Source: Rhodobacteraceae bacterium HLUCCA08 (GTDB taxonomy: Bacteria > Pseudomonadota > Alphaproteobacteria > Rhodobacterales > Rhodobacteraceae). Taken from it: 64,000 nt of DNA. The notes beneath the pieces are model-generated. The model had not been told where the DNA came from. It searched no databases and saw nothing but the letters and a program-made list of their open reading frames with translations. The stretch's first letter is position 1, and every line of letters starts with the position of its first letter. The stretch is taken from assembly GCA_001314655.1 (NCBI GenBank), contig LJSF01000022.1:1-64000 (forward strand). The letters are read 5' to 3'. Positions 17,046 through 24,980 of this stretch are shown here, in pieces. A program made the translations under genes and the position numbers.

Positions 17046-17353
17046 GGCAGATCGACCAGGACGCGACCGTTCACCACCCGCGCCGGATAGGTCGCCAGGT
17101 CGATGCAGACCGGCGCACCCAGCGCCTTGCCGGTGCGGATGTCGAAACGCCCGTTGTGGCGCGGGCATTCGATCACGTGTTCCATCACCAGCCCGTCCTC
17201 CAGGTGCACCTGTTCATGGGTGCACAGCCCGTCGGTGCAATAGACCTCGTCCCCGGTGATCCGGTAGATCGCATAGCTGTGCCCGCCGTGATCGAAGCGC
17301 AGCAGATCCTCTTCGTCGATCTCGTCCAGCCCGCAGGCGTCGATTTCGGCCAT
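17042..17353 (-). CDS. Rieske-type [2Fe-2S] ferredoxin, MocE-like
   Basis: A 103-residue single-domain Rieske protein. The cluster ligands are visible as CTHEQVHL (Cys44, His46) and CPRHNGRFD (Cys63, His66). Similar proteins (MocE of rhizopine catabolism, and ferredoxins of aromatic dioxygenases) carry electrons to an oxygenase. It lies between the membrane-desaturase-like gene and the GMC gene, and another potential partner, a P450, is in the divergent arm of the same locus. No dedicated reductase gene was found nearby. Confidence 0.9.
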   Translation of the reverse strand: MAEIDACGLDEIDEEDLLRFDHGGHSYAIYRITGDEVYCTDGLCTHEQVHLEDGLVMEHVIECPRHNGRFDIRTGKALGAPVCIDLATYPARVVNGRVLVDLP

Positions 17354-17372
17354 GTCGGTCCCCCTTCCCGCC

Positions 17373-18467
17373 CTATTCCGCGGCCTGGCCCATCGGCCCG
17401 TAACGCGGCGCCCCGGCGCCGGGCGGCAATTGCGGACGGATGAAATGATGCGGGTCGCGCAGCTGGCGAACCACGCAGGGCACGATCTCGCGCCAGGCCG
17501 CCCAGAGCGAGCGCGCGGCAGGCGGACAATCGTGTTTCACCGCCTCGTGCAGGTCGGGCAGGCGGTGATAGGGCACCATCGGGTACATGTGGTGCTCCAT
17601 ATGGTAGTTCATGTTCCAGTAGACGAAGCGCAGCACCCGGTTCATGTGCACCGTGCGGCTGTTGAGCCGGTGGTCCAGCACGTCCTCGGCCAGGCCCAGA
17701 TGCTGCGGCAACCCCATCACCAGCAACAGCCAGATCCCGTAGAACCGCGGCAATCCGATCAGCATCGCCGGCAGGATCGAGCCGGCGGCGATACAGGCGA
17801 TCAGCGTGGCGCCGTAGATGCCCATGTGGATGCGGGCGGCCCGCACCGCCTTCGGCCGTTCGCTGTCGGGAACGTAATCGGCCTCGTCCGGGGCGAGCCG
17901 CCCGAGGGCATTGCGCACCAGCGCGGCAAAGCTTTGCGGCACCGAAACCAGCCCGAGGAAATTCAACCCGATGACGATCAGTTGCGGCGGCCGCATGCCA
18001 CTGATTTCCGGATCGCGCCCGACGATGATCGTATCGGTGTGATGGCGCGCATGGGACCAGCGCCAGACCACCGGATTGCGCATCATCAGGAAACTGGCGA
18101 TCTGATAGACGACATCGTTCATCCAGCGGGTGCGGAACGCGGTGCCGTGGCCGCATTCATGCCAGCGGCTGTCCGCGGCCGAAGCATAAAGCACGCCATA
18201 GACCAGGAACACCGGCACCGCCCACCCGCTGCCCCAGAGCGCGATGCCCGCCGCGCCGGTCGCCCCCAGCAGGCCCAGCCAGAGCGCGGTGTCGCGCAGG
18301 GCGGGGCCGTCGGCGCGCTGCATCAGCGCCTTCAGCCGCTTGCGGTCGACCGGCGTGCGATACCAATCGGCATTGGCCAGCCCGGCCGCGACCGCCTTCT
18401 GTGCCTCGGGGCCGGTCAGGCTGTAGCTGCGGTCCATCGGAAAGGTGATCAGTTTCATCAGACCCAT
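17373..18467 (-). CDS. membrane fatty-acid-desaturase-type di-iron oxygenase, MocD-like
   Basis: A 364-residue membrane protein with the three histidine boxes of the desaturase/hydroxylase superfamily: HECGH (103-107), HARHH (139-143) and HMEHH near residue 290, separated by hydrophobic stretches. These hold a di-iron site that activates oxygen to hydroxylate, desaturate or demethylate. MocD, of the same type, is tied to rhizopine (3-O-methyl-scyllo-inosamine) use together with MocE. Here too it is followed by a MocE-like Rieske gene. It starts 3 nt after the PanB-like gene. Lipid modification is the alternative, but a catabolic operon argues against it. Confidence 0.85.
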   Translation of the reverse strand: MGLMKLITFPMDRSYSLTGPEAQKAVAAGLANADWYRTPVDRKRLKALMQRADGPALRDTALWLGLLGATGAAGIALWGSGWAVPVFLVYGVLYASAADSRWHECGHGTAFRTRWMNDVVYQIASFLMMRNPVVWRWSHARHHTDTIIVGRDPEISGMRPPQLIVIGLNFLGLVSVPQSFAALVRNALGRLAPDEADYVPDSERPKAVRAARIHMGIYGATLIACIAAGSILPAMLIGLPRFYGIWLLLVMGLPQHLGLAEDVLDHRLNSRTVHMNRVLRFVYWNMNYHMEHHMYPMVPYHRLPDLHEAVKHDCPPAARSLWAAWREIVPCVVRQLRDPHHFIRPQLPPGAGAPRYGPMGQAAE

Positions 18468-18470
18468 CGG

Positions 18471-19265
18471 TCACACCCCGGCCTTGCGTTGATCCAGCGC
18501 CGTCTGAAAGGCGCGCCATTCGGTCGGGGCCATGCCCACCGTTTCGGTCGGCGCCGGAAAGGCGCCGGTCCGCACATCGTCGCGAAACTCCGAGAAGGCG
18601 GCGATGCGCGCGGCCTGGAGCCGGGCATGTTCGGCCGCGAAATCGCGATAGGCCCGGGCGTGACGCGGCAGCTTGCCCAGGGTTTCGCCCAGCACATCGA
18701 CCGCGAACAGGTATTGCACGTCGCAGCCCGCGCCCGAGCCCATGGAAATGACCGTCAGCGGCGTCGCCGCGCTGATCGCGCCGGCGACCGGTTCGGGCAC
18801 CACCTCCATCTCGACGGCAAAGGCGCCGGCGGCTTCGTAGCGGCGCACATCGTCAAGCACGCGCAGCGCCTCTTCGGCGGTCTTGCCGACGGCGCGGAAC
18901 CCGGTCCAGCGCGCTTTCTGCGGGATCAGCCCGACATGGCCGACGACCGGGATCGCGTCCTTGGCCATGGCTTCGACGATGTCGAAATTCATCGCGCAAT
19001 AGATGCTGTCGGCGCCGGCCTCCATCGCCTCGAAGGCGGCGCGGCGGGCCTCGTCGGCCGTCGCGTGGTGGCCATAGACCAGCCCGAAACAGAAATGGGT
19101 ATCGGGCGCGGCGGCGCGACAGGCGGCCCGGTTGGCGCGATTGCCCGACACGATCATGTCGATCCCCGCCGCCTCGGCCGCGGCGGCCTGTTCGGCACTG
19201 GCGACGTTCAGCTCCACCAGTTGCCGCTTGCCCTTGAGGGCGCGGATATCGCCGACGCTCAGCAT
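18471..19265 (-). CDS. PanB-like (ketopantoate hydroxymethyltransferase family) protein, divergent
   Basis: A 264-residue TIM-barrel protein. VVGHVGLIPQ and the later AGAFAVEMEVVPEPVAGAIS align with the corresponding PanB segments, keeping the catalytic-base Glu (E of MEVVP). By eye, the three PanB metal ligands (Asp45, Asp84, Glu114 in E. coli) are not kept: the DSLG segment is replaced by GNRAN, and the other two positions lack acidic residues. It is therefore probably not a pantothenate enzyme but a member of the PEP-mutase/isocitrate-lyase-like superfamily acting in catabolism. The start overlaps the LacI gene by 7 nt; the frame is open further upstream but only inside that gene. Confidence 0.75.
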   Translation of the reverse strand: MLSVGDIRALKGKRQLVELNVASAEQAAAAEAAGIDMIVSGNRANRAACRAAAPDTHFCFGLVYGHHATADEARRAAFEAMEAGADSIYCAMNFDIVEAMAKDAIPVVGHVGLIPQKARWTGFRAVGKTAEEALRVLDDVRRYEAAGAFAVEMEVVPEPVAGAISAATPLTVISMGSGAGCDVQYLFAVDVLGETLGKLPRHARAYRDFAAEHARLQAARIAAFSEFRDDVRTGAFPAPTETVGMAPTEWRAFQTALDQRKAGV

Positions 19266-20305
19266 CCGCGGCCCGCCCGCGGCGGGGGCATGTCGCTTTC
19301 GCGCAAGACCAGTTGCGCGTCGATCAGCTCCTGCAGCCGCGGCCCCTCGCCGCGCAGCTTGTTCAGCACCATCCGCCCCATCCGCATGCCCAGCGCATCG
19401 AGGTTCTGGCTGAACGTGGTCAGCGGCGGCTGCGCGGCGCCGGCCATCGGCATGTCGTCGCAGCCGATGACCGAGATGTCGCGGCCCGGTTCCAGCCCGA
19501 AACTGCGCATCGCCTCGATCGCCGACAGGGCGATCATGTCGTTGCCGCAGAACACCGCCGTCGGATCCGCCCCCGAGGTGATCAGCTGCGTCATCGCATC
19601 GGCGCCGGTGCGGCGCGACAGGAAACACTCGACCTCGAGCGCCGGGTCATGGGCGATCCCGGCCTTGGCCAGGGCGGCGCGATAGCCGTCGCGGTTGTGG
19701 TGCGAATAGGTGTAGCGATAGGGCGTCGACAGATAGGCGATGCGGGTATGGCCCAGCCGGATCAGCCGTTCGGTCGCCCTCTGCCCGATGCGGCGGTGAT
19801 CCCGGTCGATCCAGTCGTGATCGTTGCGCAGGGTCTGGCCGATGGTGACGAAGGGAAAGCCGCGCTCCTGCAGGTAGTCGATCCGCTCGTCCTCGGGGCG
19901 GGTGCGGCCGAACAGCAGCGCGTCGCAGCGGTTGCGTTCGACGGTGCGCCGGATGATGTCGATCTCGGTCTCGAATTCGCGGGCCATGACCACCTGCAGG
20001 TCATAGCCCTGGGCCTGCAGCACCATCTCGACCCCGTCGAGCAGGCCCAGAAAGAACGGGTCGACGAATTTGGTCCAGGGCTTGGACACCATGAAGGTCA
20101 CGGTCTGGGTCTGGTTCGAACGCAGCGTGGCGGCCGCGAAACTGGCCCGGTAGCCCAGGGTTTCGGCGGCCTGCTCGACCTTCTTTCGGGTGTCGGCATT
20201 GACGTCGTCATAGCCGTTCAACGCCCGGCTGACGGTCGAGACCGACAGGCCCGTATGCGCCGCGACATCGCGGATATTGGGCTTGCGCTGGGCGGGTTCG
20301 GTCAT
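19259..20305 (-). CDS. LacI family transcriptional regulator
   Basis: A 348-residue repressor. The N-terminal helix-turn-helix is NIRDVAAHTGLSVSTVSRALNG, followed by the hinge region (GYRASFAAATLRSN) and a periplasmic-binding-protein-like sugar-sensing domain ending at VIGCDDMPMAGAAQPPLTT. The start is the ATG at 20303-20305, overlapping the GH13 gene by 4 nt. It is embedded in the leftward operon it most likely controls, together with the divergent transporter operon, through two CCAAAAACGTTTTTGG palindromes. The inducer is probably a sugar or glycoside taken up by the neighbouring ABC system. Confidence 0.93.
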   Translation of the reverse strand: MTEPAQRKPNIRDVAAHTGLSVSTVSRALNGYDDVNADTRKKVEQAAETLGYRASFAAATLRSNQTQTVTFMVSKPWTKFVDPFFLGLLDGVEMVLQAQGYDLQVVMAREFETEIDIIRRTVERNRCDALLFGRTRPEDERIDYLQERGFPFVTIGQTLRNDHDWIDRDHRRIGQRATERLIRLGHTRIAYLSTPYRYTYSHHNRDGYRAALAKAGIAHDPALEVECFLSRRTGADAMTQLITSGADPTAVFCGNDMIALSAIEAMRSFGLEPGRDISVIGCDDMPMAGAAQPPLTTFSQNLDALGMRMGRMVLNKLRGEGPRLQELIDAQLVLRESDMPPPRAGRGC

Positions 20306-21858
20306 CGGGCGGCCTCGGCGATCCAGTAGGAATGCGGGGCCAGCATACCGCCCTCGGCCGCCCCCGCCAGCGTGCGGCCATTGGGCATCAGCGGCACCGG
20401 GCGGGGCGCCGCGCCCAGGTTGAAGCTGCACAGCACGCTCTGCCCGTTCAGCCGCCGCCAGAAGGTCAGACCGTCGGTTTCGGCCTCGACGGTTTCGAAA
20501 TCACCCGCGCGCAGGGCGGGCGTGGCGCGCCGCAGGGCGATCATCTTGCGGCAATGGGCCAGGTCCGAGCCCGGATCGCCCGTCTGCCGCGCCACGCAAA
20601 GCGGCGCATGGGCGGGTTCGGCCGGCAGCCAGCCCTCGGCCCGCGAAAAGCCCAGGCCCGGGGCCTCGTCCCAGGGCATCGGCGTGCGGGCCCCGTCGCG
20701 GCCGCGATGGTTGGGCCAGAACCGGATCGCCTCCGGATCCTGCAGGCGGGCGCGCGGCACATCGCTGTGCGGCAGGCCCAGTTCTTCGCCCTGATACAGA
20801 ATGACCGTGCCGCGCAAGGCCATCAGCAGCGCCTGCAGCACCTTGACCCGCTGCGCGCCCCAGCGGCTGGCGACACGGGTGACGTCATGGTTGGAAAACG
20901 CCCAGGTCGGCCAGCTGTCCCCGGCCCCGGCCAGTTCGACCGTGCGGGCGATATGGGCGCCGTCCAGAACCGGCCCCAGCAATTCGAAACTGTAGGCGGT
21001 GTGCAACCGGCCCGGCGCGGTATATTCGGCCATCCGGTCGACCTGCCAGTCGCAGCTGATCTCGGCCAGCAGCATCCGGTCGCCGGCGACCGCGCGCATC
21101 CGTTCCAGAAACGGCAGGTTTTCCGGCCGCGACCGGTCATACAGCCGTTGCTGCAGGTAATAGGGATTGGCCGGACGTTCGGAAACCGGGGCCGGCGGAT
21201 TGTCCCGCAACAGCGGGTCGTGCATGAAGAAATTGGCCACGTCCAGGCGCAGCCCGTCGACGCCCATGTCGAACCAGAACCGCATGATATCAAGCACTTC
21301 GTCCTGAACCTCGGGATTGTGCAGGTTCAGGTCGGGCTGTTCGATCATGAAATTGTGCAGGTAATACTGCTTGCGCGCCGCGCACCATTCCCAGGCGATC
21401 CCGCCGAACCGCGCCAGCCAGTTGTTGGGCGGCCCGCCATCGGGTTTCGGATCGGCCCAGACATACCAGTCGGCTTTCGGCCCGTGCCGCGCGGCCGCGC
21501 TGTCGACGAACCACGGATGCAGGTGCGAACTGTGCGAATAGACCTGGTCGATCACCACCCGCAGACCCATCCCATGGGCGGCCTCGACCACGGCGCGGAA
21601 CTGGTCGAGCGTGCCGAAACGGGGATCGACGGCACGGTAATCGGACACGTCATAGCCCGAATCGAACATCGGAGAGGGGAAGAACGGCGTGATCCACAAC
21701 CCGTCGACGCCCAGGTCGCGCAGGTAATCCAGCCGCGACAGCAGCCCCGGCAGATCGCCTTCGCCATCGCCGTCGGAATCCTGGAACGACCGCAGGTAGA
21801 CCTCGTAGAGGCAGGCCCCGCGCCACCAGTCCCGTTCCGCTTCGCACCCTGTCGCCAT
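20302..21858 (-). CDS. GH13 family alpha-glucosidase-type glycoside hydrolase
   Basis: A 518-residue cytoplasmic enzyme of the oligo-1,6-glucosidase/alpha-glucosidase branch. The catalytic residues are visible: nucleophile Asp206 (DGLRLDVANFF), acid/base Glu266 (LLAEISCDW) and Asp325 (FSNHD). The N-terminal ACLYEVYLRSFQDSDGDGEGDL is typical of the family, including a calcium-binding-like DSDGDGEGD. The ATG at 21856-21858 has GAGGGC upstream; the frame is open to 22254 but that part crosses the control region. It is first in the leftward operon and would release glucose, or a related sugar, from an imported glycoside. Confidence 0.9.
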   Translation of the reverse strand: MATGCEAERDWWRGACLYEVYLRSFQDSDGDGEGDLPGLLSRLDYLRDLGVDGLWITPFFPSPMFDSGYDVSDYRAVDPRFGTLDQFRAVVEAAHGMGLRVVIDQVYSHSSHLHPWFVDSAAARHGPKADWYVWADPKPDGGPPNNWLARFGGIAWEWCAARKQYYLHNFMIEQPDLNLHNPEVQDEVLDIMRFWFDMGVDGLRLDVANFFMHDPLLRDNPPAPVSERPANPYYLQQRLYDRSRPENLPFLERMRAVAGDRMLLAEISCDWQVDRMAEYTAPGRLHTAYSFELLGPVLDGAHIARTVELAGAGDSWPTWAFSNHDVTRVASRWGAQRVKVLQALLMALRGTVILYQGEELGLPHSDVPRARLQDPEAIRFWPNHRGRDGARTPMPWDEAPGLGFSRAEGWLPAEPAHAPLCVARQTGDPGSDLAHCRKMIALRRATPALRAGDFETVEAETDGLTFWRRLNGQSVLCSFNLGAAPRPVPLMPNGRTLAGAAEGGMLAPHSYWIAEAAR

Positions 21859-21882
21859 CTGCGCCCTCGCTCGACTCAGGTC

Positions 21883-21902
21883 AACCAAAAACGTTTTTGG
21901 TT
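21883..21902. promoter_or_regulatory. LacI-family operator 1 (perfect 20-bp palindrome)
   Basis: AACCAAAAACGTTTTTGGTT is a perfect 20-bp palindrome with the central CG usual for LacI-type operators. It lies 24 bp upstream of the GH13 start codon, in the promoter region of the leftward operon. A second copy lies 117 bp away, centre to centre. Confidence 0.85.
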
Positions 21903-21961
21903 TTCCGGTCAAGCGCCCTTCGGCGCACCGGCAGAAATTCCGTGACAGGTCCAGAATCCTC

Positions 21962-21991
21962 TTGACGAACCCCGTTCTTCGGAAAAATGAT
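21962..21991 (+). promoter_or_regulatory. probable sigma-70 promoter of the rightward transporter operon
   Basis: TTGACG at 21962-21967 and AATGAT at 21986-21991 are spaced by 18 bp, a fair sigma-70 match. The second operator begins 10 bp after the -10 box, so bound repressor would cover the start of transcription. The assignment is by consensus only. Confidence 0.55.
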
Positions 21992-22001
21992 CCGGGCAGG
22001 G

Positions 22002-22017
22002 CCAAAAACGTTTTTGG
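22002..22017. promoter_or_regulatory. LacI-family operator 2 (perfect 16-bp palindrome)
   Basis: CCAAAAACGTTTTTGG is identical to the core of operator 1. It lies 43 bp before the binding-protein start codon and just downstream of the probable promoter. The two operators are about 11 helical turns apart, which would allow a repression loop covering both divergent promoters. Confidence 0.85.
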
Positions 22018-22060
22018 TCTCTGGCGCGGCCCCTCCGCGCCGATGTCCAGGGAGGAAACC

Positions 22061-23050
22061 ATGCGTAACATCGCAAAGATCATGCTCGGCGCGGCCTCGG
22101 CCATCGCCCTGGCGGCCGGCGCCGCCAGCGCCCAGGAGGACGGCTGGTGTTCGGACCAGACCATCCGCGTCTTTTCCGGCGGTCCGGCGGGCGGCGCCTT
22201 CAATTCGATCATCGACCGCGGCGCGCTGCAGGCCGCGGCCGATACCGGCGCCAATGTCGAGATCGTCTATTCGGAATGGGATTTCGACAAGATGGTCACC
22301 CAGTTCCGCGAGGCGATCAGCCAGCGCCCCGACGGGATCGCCATGATGGGCCATCCCGGTGACGATGCGCTGATGCCGCTGGCCGCCGAAGCCGAAGCCG
22401 CCGGCATTCCGGTCATGTACATGAATGTCGACGTCCCCGAGATCCGCGCCCGCTTCGGGTCGGGCTATGTCGGTGCGACGCTCTATGCCCAGGGCCAGGC
22501 CCTCGGGGCGGAAACCCTGCGCCTGGCCGGCGACAATATCGGCCCCGGCGACAAGGCGGTGGTCATGAGCCGCTGGGAATCGGAGAACCGCGCCCAGCGC
22601 GAGCTTGGCCTGGTCGACGCGCTGGAAGCGGCCGGGATCGAGGTCATCAAGCTGCAGGAGGCCGAGGGCGCCTCGGCCGACCAGATGCTGCAACTGCCGG
22701 TCCTGACCTCGACCCTTTTGTCGAACCCCGACGTCAAGCTGATCGGCTATCCGGGCGGCCCCTGGCTGTCGGCGGCGCCGGTCTTCATGGGCGCGGTCGG
22801 CAAGGAAGCGGGCGAGATCATCGGCGTCGGCTTCGACCTGGGCCAGGGCGTGATGACCGCCTTCGAGAGCGGGCACGTGCTGGTCACCTCGGACCAGCAG
22901 CCCTACCAGCAGGGCTACCTGCCGGTGCTGTCGCTGTGCCAGCAGCTGGTCTACCAGCTGGGCCCGCTGAACGTCGATACCGGCGCCGGTTTCGTCACCG
23001 TCGACAATTACCAGGACGTGGCGCCGCTGGCCGAGGCGGGTCTGCGCTAG
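22061..23050 (+). CDS. sugar ABC transporter substrate-binding protein (RbsB/FrcB-like)
   Basis: A 329-residue periplasmic protein with a Sec signal (MRNIAKIMLGAASAIALAAG, probable cleavage after ASA). The mature part has the type-I periplasmic binding fold seen in ribose/fructose/xylose-binding proteins: ISQRPDGIAMMGHPGDDAL is the loop recurrent in the family. GGAGG lies 5 nt before the ATG. It is first in the rightward operon and would bind the sugar or glycoside whose breakdown the locus encodes. Confidence 0.9.
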   Translation: MRNIAKIMLGAASAIALAAGAASAQEDGWCSDQTIRVFSGGPAGGAFNSIIDRGALQAAADTGANVEIVYSEWDFDKMVTQFREAISQRPDGIAMMGHPGDDALMPLAAEAEAAGIPVMYMNVDVPEIRARFGSGYVGATLYAQGQALGAETLRLAGDNIGPGDKAVVMSRWESENRAQRELGLVDALEAAGIEVIKLQEAEGASADQMLQLPVLTSTLLSNPDVKLIGYPGGPWLSAAPVFMGAVGKEAGEIIGVGFDLGQGVMTAFESGHVLVTSDQQPYQQGYLPVLSLCQQLVYQLGPLNVDTGAGFVTVDNYQDVAPLAEAGLR

Positions 23051-23064
23051 CCACCCCTCCCGGG

Positions 23065-23095
23065 CGCGGCGGGCCGCCAGGCGTGGCCCGTCGCG
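23065..23095 (+). terminator. intercistronic hairpin after the binding-protein gene
   Basis: CGCGGCGGGCC (23065-23075) pairs with GGCCCGTCGCG (23085-23095) over 11 bp including one G-U pair, with a 9-nt loop and no U tract. It sits between the binding-protein and ATPase genes, as in the Pot-like and third sugar operons of this window, and may raise the level of the binding protein. Confidence 0.5.
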
Positions 23096-23121
23096 TTCCC
23101 TGTCCAAGGAAAGGAACCGTC

Positions 23122-23913
23122 ATGGCGGCCAATGACGAGCCGATCATCGAATTGCGCAACATCGTCAAGCGGTTCGGCAATGTCGAGGCGCTGTCCGGCG
23201 TCACCATGAACGTCCGCAAGGGCGAGGTGCTGGGCCTTCTGGGGGACAATGGCGCGGGCAAGTCGACCCTGGTCAAGACCCTGGCCGGTGTCCACGACCC
23301 CGACGAGGGCGAGATCATCGTCAAGGGCAAGCCGCGCAAGCCCTGGACGCCCCTGGCGGCACGCGACGCGGGGATCGAAACGGTGTTCCAGGACCGTGCC
23401 CTGGCGCCGCAGCATTCGATCGTGACCAACATTTTCATGGGCCGCGAGATCACCAACTGGCTGGGCCTGACCCAGGTCCGGCAACAGATCGACGAGGCCA
23501 ACCGGCTGATGCGCGAGATCGGCTTCACCTCCAAGGTGTTCAACCCCGAATCCACCGTCGGCCATCTGTCGGGCGGCGAACGCCAGGGCGTGGCCATCGC
23601 CCGCGCGCTTTACAACCAGGCCGACGTGATCGTGCTGGACGAACCCACCACCGCCCTGTCGCTGACCGAAACCCAGAAGGTGTTCCGCTTTGTCGAGGCG
23701 GTGAAGGCGTCCGGGCGCACGGTGATCTTCATCGGCCACAACATCTACCATGTCTGGGAAATCGCCGACCGGTTCTTCGTCATCGACCGCGGCCGCGAGG
23801 CCTTCGAGGGCGAAAAGGCGCAGTTCAAGGGCGCCGACCACCTGATCGAGATGATGCACCAGCTGGCCGAAACCGGCCGGGCGGACACCGCCACCCTGAA
23901 ACAACCCGCCTGA
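23122..23913 (+). CDS. sugar ABC transporter ATP-binding protein, single domain (FrcA-like)
   Basis: A 263-residue ATPase with Walker A GDNGAGKST, signature LSGGERQGVAIARAL, Walker B VIVLDEPTTALS and a switch-type His in FIGHNIYHVWE. It has a single nucleotide-binding domain, like FrcA and unlike the double-domain RbsA/MglA proteins. AAGGAA precedes the ATG. It powers the permease encoded 10 nt downstream. Confidence 0.9.
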   Translation: MAANDEPIIELRNIVKRFGNVEALSGVTMNVRKGEVLGLLGDNGAGKSTLVKTLAGVHDPDEGEIIVKGKPRKPWTPLAARDAGIETVFQDRALAPQHSIVTNIFMGREITNWLGLTQVRQQIDEANRLMREIGFTSKVFNPESTVGHLSGGERQGVAIARALYNQADVIVLDEPTTALSLTETQKVFRFVEAVKASGRTVIFIGHNIYHVWEIADRFFVIDRGREAFEGEKAQFKGADHLIEMMHQLAETGRADTATLKQPA

Positions 23914-23923
23914 GGAGACGCAG

Positions 23924-24979
23924 ATGAGCGACGCGACCCCCGCCGCCGCCAAGCCGCCCGAGGCCGATGCCAGCGCCGTCGACGCCCGCCGGGAACAATC
24001 CACCTGGTTCCGGTTCTACCGGCGCAACGGGCGGGCGCTGAACGCCTTCATCACCCTGGTGCTGGTCTGGGGCTTTTTCGCCGTGAACAACCCGGTGCTG
24101 TTTCTCAACCCGATCTTCTACGGCGCCTTCCTGTTTTCGGTGCCGGCGACCGTGTTCCTGACAACGGCGCTGGTCTTCGTCATCGTGTCCGGTGAACTGG
24201 ACCTGGCCTTTCCCTCGGTCGTCGGCGCCGCCGGCGGGGTGTTCATGTATATGGTGATGAACGGTTTTCCCGTGCTCGGCGCCTTCGGCCTGACGCTGCT
24301 GTTCGGGGCGGTGATCGGCTTGGGGATCGGGCTGATCGTGGTCTACGGCAGGATTTCGTCGCTGGTCGCGACGCTGGGGCTGAACTTCTTCATCCTCGGC
24401 ATCGTCAACCTGCTGGCCCAGGGCCGCACCATCACCGCGCCCGCGGCGGTCGACACCTTCGGCTACCGCCTGTTCGTCGGCAAGTGGGAGCTGTTCGGCA
24501 CCGGCCTGCAGGTGCCGATGCATTTCGTCTGGTGCCTGGTCTGGACCGTCTTCTGCTGGGTGCTGTTCAAGTATCACCGCTTCGGCGTCCGGGTGCAGCT
24601 GGTCGGCGACAATTCCGACAGCGCCCGCCAGATGGGCATCAACGTGGAGCGGATCCGCGTCGGCGTCTTCGTCTTTTCCGGCATCGCCGCGGCGATCACC
24701 GGCGCGGTGCTGGTGCAGATGGCGAACATGGTCTGGTTCCCGACCTCCGGCAAGGCCTACCTGCTGATCGCGCTGGCCGCATTGTTCGTGGGCGGCACCC
24801 CGACCTGGGGCGGGGTCGGCACGATCTTCGGCGCCTTCTTCGGCGCGCTGACCGTGACGCTGATCCCCTCGGGCGCGGTCGCCGCGGGATTTGCCGGGTT
24901 CTGGACCGATTTCCTGTTCGGCCTGGTGATCATCCTGACGATGATCGCGCACCGGTTCTCGGGCGCGCGGGTGCGCTAG
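23924..24979 (+). CDS. sugar ABC transporter permease (FrcC/RbsC-like)
   Basis: A 351-residue permease with a polar N-terminus of about 35 residues and 8-10 hydrophobic segments. Family landmarks are FVIVSGELDLAFPSVVG, YGRISSLVATLGLNFFILGI and AVGDNS-like LVGDNSDSARQMGIN. Together with the preceding ATPase and binding protein it forms a carbohydrate importer of the CUT2 class. The stop lies 1 nt before the next gene. Confidence 0.9.
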   Translation: MSDATPAAAKPPEADASAVDARREQSTWFRFYRRNGRALNAFITLVLVWGFFAVNNPVLFLNPIFYGAFLFSVPATVFLTTALVFVIVSGELDLAFPSVVGAAGGVFMYMVMNGFPVLGAFGLTLLFGAVIGLGIGLIVVYGRISSLVATLGLNFFILGIVNLLAQGRTITAPAAVDTFGYRLFVGKWELFGTGLQVPMHFVWCLVWTVFCWVLFKYHRFGVRVQLVGDNSDSARQMGINVERIRVGVFVFSGIAAAITGAVLVQMANMVWFPTSGKAYLLIALAALFVGGTPTWGGVGTIFGAFFGALTVTLIPSGAVAAGFAGFWTDFLFGLVIILTMIAHRFSGARVR

Positions 24980-24980
24980 G

